DNA from: Bacteroidales bacterium
GTDB taxonomy: Bacteria > Bacteroidota > Bacteroidia > Bacteroidales > Paludibacteraceae
DNA: 11,705 bases
Direction of reading: 5' to 3'
Assembly (NCBI GenBank): GCA_900771035.1
Contig: CAAGML010000047.1
Coordinates: 1-11,705 of the forward strand
Every line of letters starts with the position of its first letter. The first letter of the stretch is position 1. The position numbers and the translations under genes are program-made. This document shows positions 1-8,200 of the stretch, in pieces. Below the pieces are notes generated by a model. The model ran no database searches. It was not told the origin of the DNA and worked only from the letters and a program-made list of their open reading frames with translations.

Positions 1-82
1 GAATTTCCTTGCTTTTACAGGAACAACCTGTTAACAATAAACCGATTACGGCAGGAAACAGGAAAGCTTTCAATATACTCAT
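1..82 (-). CDS. Putative lipoprotein, N-terminal fragment (runs off left edge)
   Basis: Reading the minus strand from the ATG at 82-80 gives 27 codons, open to the window edge. The peptide starts MSILKAF, continues with a hydrophobic stretch (FPAVIGLLL) and reaches a lipobox LTGC with the cysteine at residue 20, followed by SCKSKE. This is a standard type II (lipoprotein) signal peptide, so the mature protein should be lipidated on Cys20 and anchored in the inner or outer membrane. Nothing of the mature domain is visible and no function can be assigned. It is divergent from nadA, and a TAnnTTTG promoter-like box lies 25 bp upstream of its start. The reading is short, but signal, start and promoter agree. 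Confidence 0.7.
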   Translation of the reverse strand, partial: MSILKAFLFPAVIGLLLTGCSCKSKEI

Positions 83-106
83 AAAATTTGGTTTGAAATT
101 TCGCTG

Positions 107-114
107 CAAAGTTA
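107..114 (-). promoter_or_regulatory. Candidate -7 box (TAACTTTG) for the left-edge lipoprotein gene
   Basis: Minus-strand TAACTTTG matches the Bacteroidetes -7 consensus TAnnTTTG and lies 25 bp before the lipoprotein ATG. A TTTG that could serve as the -33 element is at 142-139, but the 24-bp spacing is longer than the usual 19-21, so the call is moderate. Confidence 0.45.
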
Positions 115-167
115 CGAATAATTGCCGACATTATTGCACAAAAAGTCATTTTTTTTCTCAGAAAAAT

Positions 168-199
168 ATTGCATAGGTCAGAATTTATTCGTAATTTTG
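168..199 (+). promoter_or_regulatory. nadA promoter, Bacteroidetes sigma-ABfr type
   Basis: TAATTTTG at 192-199 matches the -7 consensus TAnnTTTG. ATTG at 168-171 supplies the -33 element, with a 20-bp spacer. Transcription would begin near 205, leaving a leader of roughly 20 nt before the nadA ATG at 228. No riboswitch-sized leader is possible between this promoter and the gene. Confidence 0.65.
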
Positions 200-227
200 C
201 AGCGGAATTATTTTGCGTAGATTGTAT

Positions 228-1223
228 ATGGAAATCAAAGAATCATGGAAAGCTAAAGGCTTCGTTGACGAAGCAGTAGCGGAGAATATCGACCTGAAGG
301 CAGAGGTGCGCCGTATGGCGAAAGAGAAAAACGCCGTCATTCTCGCTCATTATTATACTGAGGGCGTGCTTCAGGAGGTTGCCGATTTCGTTGGCGACTC
401 GCTGGCACTCGCACAGAAAGCGGCAAAGACCGACGCTGACATAATAGTGATGTGCGGTGTCCACTTCATGGGCGAGACGTGCAAAATCCTCTGTCCTGAC
501 AAAAAAGTCATCTGTCCTGACGTAAACGCGACATGCTCGTTGGCGGAGAGTTGTCCCGCCGACCGTTTTGAGGATTTTGTGAAGGCTCACCCTGGATACA
601 AGGTTGTGTCATACGTCAACACGACAGCCGCCACAAAAGCCGTCACCGACATAGTCGTGACATCGTCTAACGCCAAACAGATAGTGGATTCTTTCCCTAA
701 AGACGAGAAACTGATTTTCGGACCTGACCGTAATCTTGGCGGATACATAAACCACATCACTGGCCGCCAGATGCTGCTGTGGGACGGGGCGTGTCATGTG
801 CACGACCGTTTCTCGTTGGACAAACTAATGGAACTCAAGAGAGAGTACCCTGACGCAAAAGTGTTGGTTCACCCTGAGTGCCGTGGCGAGGTGGCACAAG
901 TGGCAGACCTTGTTGGCTCGACCGCCGCATTGCTGAAATATGCGGTAAAAAGCGAGGCTAAACGTTTCCTGGTGGTCACCGAGGTTGGCATTCTGCATGA
1001 GATGCGACGTCAGGCACCTGACAAGGAGTTCATCCCCGTTCCTCCTATTGAGGGCAAGGGCAGTTGCAACGAGTGTGAGTATATGAAGATGTTCACGCTA
1101 CAGAAGCTTTACAACTCGCTGAAATACGAATGGCCGACAATCACCGTTGACGAAAATGTTCGCAAGAAGGCAATCCTACCGATTGAACGAATGCTTGAGG
1201 TGTCTGCCAAACTTGGACTATAA
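228..1223 (+). CDS. nadA: Quinolinate synthase NadA
   Basis: NadA condenses iminoaspartate (made by NadB or aspartate dehydrogenase) with dihydroxyacetone phosphate to give quinolinate, the precursor of NAD. It is cytosolic and needs a [4Fe-4S] cluster. From the ATG at 228 the protein has 331 residues, near the short end of the family. Recognisable blocks are LAHYY (39-43), VMCGVHFMGET (74-84), GPDRNLGGYI (165-174), WDGACHVHD (185-193), HPEC (215-218) and TEVGILH (251-257). The three expected cluster ligands are Cys103 (ATCSLAE), Cys189 (GACHVHD) and Cys283 in the CNECEYM motif. An in-frame TTG at 213 would add five residues, but the ATG at 228 is preferred because it starts with the family-like MEIKES and keeps a leader after the promoter. 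sufE follows 29 bp downstream and is probably co-transcribed. No nadB or nadC is in the window. Confidence 0.97.
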   Translation: MEIKESWKAKGFVDEAVAENIDLKAEVRRMAKEKNAVILAHYYTEGVLQEVADFVGDSLALAQKAAKTDADIIVMCGVHFMGETCKILCPDKKVICPDVNATCSLAESCPADRFEDFVKAHPGYKVVSYVNTTAATKAVTDIVVTSSNAKQIVDSFPKDEKLIFGPDRNLGGYINHITGRQMLLWDGACHVHDRFSLDKLMELKREYPDAKVLVHPECRGEVAQVADLVGSTAALLKYAVKSEAKRFLVVTEVGILHEMRRQAPDKEFIPVPPIEGKGSCNECEYMKMFTLQKLYNSLKYEWPTITVDENVRKKAILPIERMLEVSAKLGL

Positions 1224-1252
1224 ACTTTTGACCTTTTCAGTAGTCTAACAAT

Positions 1253-1669
1253 ATGAGCATATCTGAGGAACGCCAGAATGCGATTATAGAAGAGTTTTCG
1301 CCTTTCAACGACTGGATGGAAAGATACGAACACATAATTGCCATTGGCTCATCAACCACCCCACTCTCAGAAAAAGAGCGCATTCCCGAAAATCTGATTG
1401 AAGGATGTCAGAGCAAGGTGTGGCTGGTATGCGAAAAAGACAACGAAGGAAGGTATTACTTTCGTGCGGAAAGCAATACTCTGATAATAAACGGAATCGT
1501 GGCTTTGCTGCTACGTGTGTTCAATGGGCAGACATACGAGCAGATTGCCGGGACTGAGATATACTTCCTTAAAGAGACAGGTCTGGCCTCTCATCTGTCA
1601 GAGACCAGAACCAACGGGATAAAGGCAGTCATTGAGACAATAAGAAGACTCACAGGAAGAAATGGTTGA
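1253..1669 (+). CDS. sufE: Cysteine desulfuration protein SufE
   Basis: SufE accepts persulfide sulfur from the cysteine desulfurase SufS and passes it to the SufBCD scaffold for Fe-S cluster assembly in the cytosol. The protein has 138 residues, the same length as E. coli SufE. It carries the signature GCQSKVWL with the sulfur-accepting Cys at residue 52, and the family opening pattern (EEFSPFNDWMERYEHII, 13-29). The C-terminal part contains the usual RTNGIKAVI helix. It lies 29 bp after nadA with no evident promoter between them, suggesting one transcript. Its last 20 bp overlap the convergent thiD gene. sufS and sufBCD are not in this window, so this sufE is separated from a suf operon. 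Confidence 0.95.
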   Translation: MSISEERQNAIIEEFSPFNDWMERYEHIIAIGSSTTPLSEKERIPENLIEGCQSKVWLVCEKDNEGRYYFRAESNTLIINGIVALLLRVFNGQTYEQIAGTEIYFLKETGLASHLSETRTNGIKAVIETIRRLTGRNG

Positions 1670-2450
1670 CAGGTCCGTGACCATTGCCAATCTCGTATTC
1701 CGCCCCTGCGGCAATTGCCCTGGAGATATAATCCTTGGCAGATTTCACCGCATCATCAAGAGGCAATCCCTGAGCAAGATAAGAAGCCAAAGCAGACGAC
1801 AGTGTGCAACCAGTACCATGGGTGTTGCGAGTGTCAAGCCTCTTGGATTTCATTTCAAGTATGGTGTCACTTTCGGCATTATAGAATACGTCTGTCAGGT
1901 AATTCCCGTTCAGATGACCCGCCTTGAGAAGCACGGACACCCTTCCGTCCATTGAGAGGGACCTGGCAACTTCGGGAAAATCGTTTTGACCGACGATACT
2001 CCTTCCGCAGAGAATCTCAGCCTCCGGGATGTTAGGCGTGATGACTCTGGCCATAGGGATAAGCATCCGCGTCAATGCCTGAATGGCACTCTCCTCAATG
2101 AGTCTGTGACCAGAGGTGGAGACCATGACAGGGTCGAGGACGATGTTTGTGACAGCATGACGCTTCAGTACATCTGCGACAGCCAAGACTACCTCTTCAG
2201 AGTGAAGCATACCAATCTTGACAGCCTTTGCCCCGATGTCAGACAGCACAGCGTCAACCTGACCTGTAATAGTGGCAATATCCACTGGGAAAATAGACCG
2301 GACACCCATGGTGTTCTGAACGGTGACGGCTGTTATGGCAGAGGCGGCATAACCACCGGTGGCAGAAATAGACTTGATGTCCGCTTGAATGCCGGCACCA
2401 CCACCTGAGTCGCTGCCGGCAATAGTAAGCACAGTATTGTAATGTTTCAT
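1650..2450 (-). CDS. thiD: Hydroxymethylpyrimidine/phosphomethylpyrimidine kinase ThiD
   Basis: ThiD phosphorylates HMP and then HMP-P to HMP-PP for thiamine pyrophosphate synthesis. It belongs to the ribokinase-like fold. The 266-residue length equals that of E. coli ThiD. Visible motifs are the N-terminal AGSDSGGGAGIQADIK (11-26), LDPVMVSTSGHRL (105-117), TPNIPEAEIL (138-147) and the phosphate-binding HGTGCTLSSA with Cys215. The GTGC form is typical of ThiD rather than of pyridoxal kinase, where the cysteine is usually replaced. It is transcribed toward sufE, with its stop codon inside the sufE 3' end. An AAGGA lies just before the ATG. A TAACTTTG box lies 19 bp upstream. No ThiE or other thiamine gene is adjacent. 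Confidence 0.95.
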   Translation of the reverse strand: MKHYNTVLTIAGSDSGGGAGIQADIKSISATGGYAASAITAVTVQNTMGVRSIFPVDIATITGQVDAVLSDIGAKAVKIGMLHSEEVVLAVADVLKRHAVTNIVLDPVMVSTSGHRLIEESAIQALTRMLIPMARVITPNIPEAEILCGRSIVGQNDFPEVARSLSMDGRVSVLLKAGHLNGNYLTDVFYNAESDTILEMKSKRLDTRNTHGTGCTLSSALASYLAQGLPLDDAVKSAKDYISRAIAAGAEYEIGNGHGPVNHFFL

Positions 2451-2469
2451 ATTCCTTTTTTTGCGGCTG

Positions 2470-2477
2470 CAAAGTTA
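2470..2477 (-). promoter_or_regulatory. Candidate -7 box (TAACTTTG) for thiD
   Basis: Minus-strand TAACTTTGCAGCCGC lies 19 bp upstream of the thiD ATG and shares TAACTTTGCAGC with the promoter arm at 102-114. No convincing TTG is found at the -33 distance. The leader would be only 10-15 nt, so a TPP riboswitch is excluded for transcripts starting here. Confidence 0.5.
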
Positions 2478-2633
2478 GCAATTATTTAAGACAGGGAGAG
2501 CGTTTTCGCAGTTTTTTTCTTGTTTTTATAAGAATAAAACAGACATTACAGCACTTAAAGCATTTATCAACGAACATATTTATTGTTTTTTGGATTTCAC
2601 GAAAATAGAAGACTTATATTTAACTATAGTAAA

Positions 2634-4109
2634 ATGAAAAGAATACTTTTTTTATTGATTGCAGCGACACTGACCTGCACATTCGCATATACGCAGGCGG
2701 CGAATGTCACTGTCACCCCCACAAATTCCCGTATGTACAGCAGGTTTATCTACAATTACCGTTCAGTGCTGCGCGATTTCGAGATAGACCCGGACATCTC
2801 TGGTTTCGTATCCACGACAGGTGCTAAAAGCCATCCTGCCTTTCTCGTCAAGGGAAATGACGGGTTAATCTATGCAGTCTCTGCAGCAGACATAGTGGTT
2901 TTCGCAGACAAAGTGGAGGTGACAATATCCGATTCAGCCTCGAAGGTCTCGTACCAGGAACTTCAAGTCATCAACGTTAACGAGAAACTCAATCTGGCGG
3001 TGACACGTCTCCCTAAAGAATGCACAGCCGAGGCACTTGACATTGACAGTGTGTGGTTCAGCGACGAGAGCGAGCAATACTCGATGTCCGCACGTATGTT
3101 CCTGAAGGGTATTCCCATGGAAGTGTCGGGCGATGCAGGCGCAATCAGCGTGCTGTACAACCGCATGGTGGCATCAGCACCTGACGGTTATTATTACATA
3201 TTGCCAAACCTCTCATACAAATATCTTTACAGCAAGACCGCTGACCAGATTGCCGATGCTATAGACTCGCTGAGTGAGGCGGATTACGAATTGTTCCGCA
3301 ACATGAACGCCAACGGGGACGTGATATCGGCAATGCGTGTGCTGGCAGGCGACATGGCGGCAAGAAACCTGAGAAGGAATGTCAATGTCAGCAATACCGT
3401 AGTCAAGGAGAACTCGGTAGTGCTGGAGGGCAAAAACGGACAGCAAATCACATTCGTAAAAGAGTTGGGCGCATGGCGTATCCTTTCGGACACAAAGCCA
3501 CAAGGCGCGACAACGACGAATTCGGCTACTTACACCACGACCGAAGACAACACATCGGCAAAGGTGACCACCACATCAGCCATCAGACAGGACATCATAG
3601 GCACGTTGATAACAGGCAAGGTCATGATTCCTTACAATTTCAGAGACCAAGGTGTGTCAGGCTCGGTAGGCATAGGTTTCGCATTTCACTACCTGACTAT
3701 CGAAGCAGTATTCCAGTACAACAGTTTCGGGCTGTACCGCACCTGGGATTACGATCCTTACCGCTTCGACGGCTATCCATACAACTCAGACTACAAATAC
3801 AGCAGTCTCTTTGGTCTCGGCATACGTTTGGGCGGTATGGTTCCTATCAACCTGAACGGCAAACTGTCCATAGTGCCTAACATAATGTTTGAATGGGACA
3901 GTCCTATGTTATGCCGCAACACATACTATTACATCAATTCCCTTTCCCCAATGGTCGGTGCGAACCTTTTCGTGGGACTTGACAACAGAGGCAGCAAATT
4001 GTTCGTAGGTGTGCAATACGAACAGAAATTCAACTTTGACCGCCATCTGCTGTCACTAAAGAATGAGACGATGGGGTATATTGACATCAATTTCGGTTTT
4101 GTGTTCTGA
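2634..4109 (+). CDS. Exported protein: degenerate trypsin-like domain plus C-terminal beta-barrel-like region
   Basis: The product has 491 residues from the ATG at 2634; an in-frame TTG at 2583 would put 17 residues before a clear signal peptide, so ATG is chosen. The signal runs to about residue 22 (cleavage near TQA/ANV). Residues about 55-190 resemble a trypsin/HtrA-type fold: AFLVKGNDGLIYAVSAADIVV (69-89) fits the strand leading to the catalytic His, EKLNLAVTRL (117-126) fits the Asp strand, and SGDAGAISVLYN (165-176) fits the GDSGGPVLN Ser loop. In each case the catalytic residue seems replaced (Asp86, Asn120, Ala168). A Ser/Thr-rich linker (about 292-315) follows. Residues about 325-491 alternate like amphipathic beta strands rich in Tyr/Phe and end in FGFVF, as outer-membrane barrels do. 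mnmA starts 3 bp downstream. The fold is inferred from pattern and no function is known. An upstream TATATTTA (2615) is only a weak promoter candidate. Confidence 0.75.
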   Translation: MKRILFLLIAATLTCTFAYTQAANVTVTPTNSRMYSRFIYNYRSVLRDFEIDPDISGFVSTTGAKSHPAFLVKGNDGLIYAVSAADIVVFADKVEVTISDSASKVSYQELQVINVNEKLNLAVTRLPKECTAEALDIDSVWFSDESEQYSMSARMFLKGIPMEVSGDAGAISVLYNRMVASAPDGYYYILPNLSYKYLYSKTADQIADAIDSLSEADYELFRNMNANGDVISAMRVLAGDMAARNLRRNVNVSNTVVKENSVVLEGKNGQQITFVKELGAWRILSDTKPQGATTTNSATYTTTEDNTSAKVTTTSAIRQDIIGTLITGKVMIPYNFRDQGVSGSVGIGFAFHYLTIEAVFQYNSFGLYRTWDYDPYRFDGYPYNSDYKYSSLFGLGIRLGGMVPINLNGKLSIVPNIMFEWDSPMLCRNTYYYINSLSPMVGANLFVGLDNRGSKLFVGVQYEQKFNFDRHLLSLKNETMGYIDINFGFVF

Positions 4110-4112
4110 TAG

Positions 4113-5207
4113 ATGGAAGACATTAAAGGGAAAAAAGTGGCATTACTTCTGAGCGGCGGCGTGGATAGCGCCGTCGCTGTTTATGAGCTTGTGCGTCAAG
4201 GTATCGTGCCAGACTGTTTTTATATCAAGATTGGTCCTGATGAGGAGAAAGAGTGGGACTGCACATCGGAGGAGGATATGGAGATGGCCTCAGCGGTTGC
4301 CCGAAAATATGGACTAAGGCTTGATGTGGTGGATTGCCACCGTGAGTACTGGGACAATGTCACACGTTACACTATGGAGAAGGTGCGCGCAGGCTTCACG
4401 CCAAACCCTGACGTGATGTGCAACAGGCTCATTAAATTCGGAGCATTCGATGAGAAATGCGGACACAACTATGATGTGATAGCCACAGGACATTATGCGG
4501 ACACTGAGATTGACGAACGAGGAAGGAAATGGCTATGCACAGCCCCTGACCCTGTCAAGGACCAGACCGACTTTCTGGCGCAACTTTATGACTGGCAACT
4601 GCGCAAGGCTGTTTTCCCCATCGGAGGGATGAACAAAGATGAGGTGAGGCGGATTGCTGAACAGGAGCATCTGATTAACGCACACAGAAAGGACTCGCAG
4701 GGAATATGCTTTCTCGGTAAAATTGATTACAATGAGTATGTCCGCCGTTTTCTGGGAGAACAGAGAGGCGACGTGGTGGATATAGAGTCAGGGCGGAAGA
4801 TAGGCGAACACCGGGGGCTGTGGTTCCACACCATCGGTCAGCGCAAGGGTTTAGGGTTCAGCGGAGGTCCATGGTTCGTAATTAGGAAGGACGTGGGAAA
4901 CAACATTCTCTATGTCTCGAACGGCTATGACCCCAAGGAGGCTTACAAAAGCGTGTTCCACGTCACTGACATGCACCTGCTGACACCAGGATCTGAGTTG
5001 CCAGAGGAAATTTCGTTCAAAATCCGCCATACGCCAGACCATAACCACGCACATTTGGTCAAGGAAGACTTCAAGGTTAACGACAAGAGCGTGTGGCGTG
5101 TAGAGTCCGACCAACCTATTCACGGAGTAGCCCCCGGGCAATTCTGCGTAATATACGACACTGAGCATCACAGGTGTTATGGGTCGGCTGAAATCACATT
5201 GGTATAG
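4113..5207 (+). CDS. mnmA: tRNA-specific 2-thiouridylase MnmA
   Basis: MnmA adenylates and thiolates U34 at C2 in the wobble position of tRNA-Lys, -Glu and -Gln, using sulfur relayed from a desulfurase. The 364-residue protein has the PP-loop SGGVDS (14-19), the first catalytic cysteine in NPDVMCN (Cys103), ATGHYA (124-129), and the second catalytic cysteine in DSQGICFLG (Cys199). HTIGQRKGLGFSGG in the central region and the C-terminal beta-barrel with GQFCVIYD are also typical. The usual KDQSYFL block reads KDQTDFL here (149-155). It begins 3 bp after the preceding stop and ends 2 bp before the helicase start, so translation of the three genes is probably coupled. Neighbours give no direct clue to tRNA modification. 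Bacteroidales often carry more than one mnmA; only one is visible here. Confidence 0.95.
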   Translation: MEDIKGKKVALLLSGGVDSAVAVYELVRQGIVPDCFYIKIGPDEEKEWDCTSEEDMEMASAVARKYGLRLDVVDCHREYWDNVTRYTMEKVRAGFTPNPDVMCNRLIKFGAFDEKCGHNYDVIATGHYADTEIDERGRKWLCTAPDPVKDQTDFLAQLYDWQLRKAVFPIGGMNKDEVRRIAEQEHLINAHRKDSQGICFLGKIDYNEYVRRFLGEQRGDVVDIESGRKIGEHRGLWFHTIGQRKGLGFSGGPWFVIRKDVGNNILYVSNGYDPKEAYKSVFHVTDMHLLTPGSELPEEISFKIRHTPDHNHAHLVKEDFKVNDKSVWRVESDQPIHGVAPGQFCVIYDTEHHRCYGSAEITLV

Positions 5208-5209
5208 AC

Positions 5210-8200
5210 ATGTCTGTCTTCAGCAAAATATTTGGCAACATCATCCCTGCCAATCCGCATAACGACGGAGACAGGGACGGCAGCCGGTGGGCGATGGTGG
5301 ATGTTGAGGTGGGGGTGAAAGACAGAAAGATTCATGACATCGGCGTTTTACGTTGGGACGGTGCTAAATACCATGGGACATCAAGGGACGAGTTGGAGAG
5401 GATGCTGAAGGATGTGGATTTCGTGTGCGGACACAACATTGTGCATCATGACGGGAAATACCTGTTCGAGGGTAGGAAGATACGATGGGCAATGGTTGAC
5501 ACTCTTTACGTGTCGCCACTGCTATTTCCCGAAAGGCCGTACCACAGGCTGCTGAAAAACGACAAGATAGTCAGCGAGCAGATGAACAACCCTGTCAATG
5601 ACTGCATGAAGGCGCACGACTTGATGATGGACGAAATCAGCCAGTGGGAGATGCTTAGCGATAGGAGAAAGGACATCTTCAGCAATCTGCTCAGGGGGAA
5701 AAGCGAGTTTGAGGGTTTTCTGCAAATGGTGAATGCGGGAAATGCCGTGACAAATGAGGAGTTGTGCAATATTATACGGGAAGAGTTCCAGGGGAAGATT
5801 TGCGGGCATGTAGATATAGAGACAATAACGAATGATTTTCCATGTGAATTGGCGTATGCATTGGCACTGATTGACACCACGGATCACCGTTCAGTGACTC
5901 CTCCGTGGGTGCTGAAAAACTATCCTGACGTCGAGAACGTCATAAGGCAACTGAGGCACACGAGATGCAAAGAGGGTTGCGCATACTGCGACAACGAACT
6001 GGATGTCAAAAGAAACCTGAAAAGGTTCTTCGGTTTTGACCAATTCAGGACATACGACGGAGAACCGTTGCAGGAGAATGCGGCAAAGGCTGCTGTTGAG
6101 GGGCGGTCGCTGTTGGCTATTTTTCCGACGGGTGGCGGCAAATCGCTGACATTCCAACTGCCGGCAATGATGGCGGGAGACAGCCTTCACGGTCTGACGG
6201 TGGTAATATCGCCACTGCAATCGCTGATGAAAGACCAAGTGGATAATCTGGAGGGAAGAGGCATAACGGACGCTGTCACCATTAACGGACTGTTGGACCC
6301 TATATCCCGCTCGTTGGCCATACAGAGAGTCATGGATGGAGACGCCTCGCTGCTGTATATAGCCCCTGAGATGCTGAGAAGCAAAACGATAGAGAAAATC
6401 CTGCTGACACGCAATGTGGTGAGGTTCGTGATTGACGAGGCACACTGTTTCTCGTCGTGGGGACAGGACTTCAGGGTTGACTATCTCTACATAGGCAGGT
6501 TCATCAAGACATTGCAGGAGAAAAAGAAATGCGCAAAGCCTATTCCTGTGTCATGTTTCACCGCGACGGCTAAACAGAAGGTGATACAGGACATCTGCGA
6601 CTACTTCGGCAAAGAACTGGGACTGAGGCTCGAACTGTTCGCCTCGTCAGCCACAAGGACCAACCTGCGGTACTCCGTCATACACGCCGAGACTGACGAT
6701 GAAAAATACCGCAAGCTGCGCTCGTTGGTTTCTGAACACGACTGTCCGACAATAGTCTATGTTTCGAGAACACGGAGGACGATACAACTGGCAGAGAAGC
6801 TGAGCAGGGACGGGTTCAACGCATTGCCATTCAATGGCAAGATGGATTCAGAACTGAAGATAAACAACCAGAATGCCTTCATGAGGGACGAAGCAAAGAT
6901 AATAGTGGCGACATCGGCATTCGGAATGGGCGTAGATAAGAAAGACGTGGGGCTTGTGGTGCACTACGACATATCTGACTCGTTGGAAAACTATGTCCAG
7001 GAGGCAGGAAGGGCAGGTCGTGACCCAAACCTAAACGCACGTTGCTATGTGCTGTACAACGATGCTGACCTGGACAAGCATTTCATATTGCTGAACCAGA
7101 CGAAACTGAGCATAAGCGAGATACAGCAGATATGGTCGGCAATTAAGGGAATGACGAAGCAGCGGCCGAGGGTGTGTTGCTCGGCATTGGAGATTGCGAG
7201 GGCGGCAGGATGGGATGACACAGTGTCTGACATAGAGACAAGAGTGAGGACGGCGATTTCGGCATTGGAACAGAGCGGTTACGTGGAGAGGGGGAACAAT
7301 ATCCCGCACGTCTATGCTACGGGGATAACGGTGAGGAACATGGACGAGGCGAGAAAGAGGCTCACTGAATCAAGGCTGTTTGACGAGAAAGAGTTTGAGA
7401 ATGCCATCAGAGTAATCAAGTCTCTCATAACTGAGAAAAACACGGGCGGCACAGCGGAAGGCGAGGCTGAGACGAGGGTTGACTATATAGCAGACGTGCT
7501 GGGTCTCAGCAAATGGGATGTCATTTCGGTGGTGGAGAGAATGCGTCAGGAAGGGATACTGGCAGACTCGAAAGAGATTTCTGCGTTTCTGAACGACATC
7601 GGGGACTCGGAGCACAAATCAATGCTGCTGCTTGAGCGTTTCAGCAGACTGGAGGAGTACCTGCTGAGGAAAATACCGGAAAGCGTGTGGCACATATCGT
7701 GCAAGCAGATAAACGACAACGCAATACACGAGGGGATTGCCACATCGAAAGAGAAAGACATACGCACGCTGCTTTACTTCCTTGCTGTCAAGGGGTATGT
7801 TCATAAGAAAGAGGATTTTTCGCACAACTTGGAGGTGAGGCTGCAAAACAGCCAAAGCACGACAATCAACAGGTTCGAGAGGAGAATAGGCATCAGCCGT
7901 TATGCCGTGGAATGGCTCTACCGTCAGGCAGTCAGGAATGAGGGCAACGTGTCGAAAGAGAGTGCGTTAAGGTTCTCGGTGGTGGAACTGCTGCGAGACC
8001 TGAGGAACGAGCAGAGCCTGTTCGGGAATGATTACAGAGACGCGACGCTTGAGGATGTGGAGGAGTCGCTGCTGTATCTGTCCAAAATCGGTGCGTTGAA
8101 GCTGGAAGGTGGTTTCCTCGTGCTTTACAACGCAATGGACATCCGCAGGCTGAAGGAGAACAAGCTCAGGTACAAACTGGAGGATTACAAGCGGTTAGAC

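Larger units (their letters stand above)
102..204. repeat. Inverted repeat framing two divergent promoters
   Basis: The 20 bases at 102-121 are the reverse complement of 185-204 with one mismatch. The arms are separated by 63 bp and point away from each other. Each arm contains a TAAnTTTG -7 box followed by GCAGCG, so the identity extends beyond the minimal consensus on both sides. Duplicated promoter ends or a shared regulator site are both possible; the sequence alone does not decide. Confidence 0.6.

Noticed and set aside
1986..2408. Plus-strand 140-codon frame opposite thiD
   Set aside because: thiD has full-length family motifs on the minus strand; this frame has none.
2451..2633. TPP riboswitch or promoter for the exported-protein operon in the thiD upstream region
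   Set aside because: The distance from the thiD promoter box to its ATG is too short for a riboswitch, and no TAnnTTTG with a properly spaced TTG serves the plus-strand operon; TATATTTA at 2615 would leave almost no leader.
5891..6445. Minus-strand 184-codon frame inside the helicase
   Set aside because: Lies over the RecQ motif I-II coding region and is a shadow of that conserved frame.
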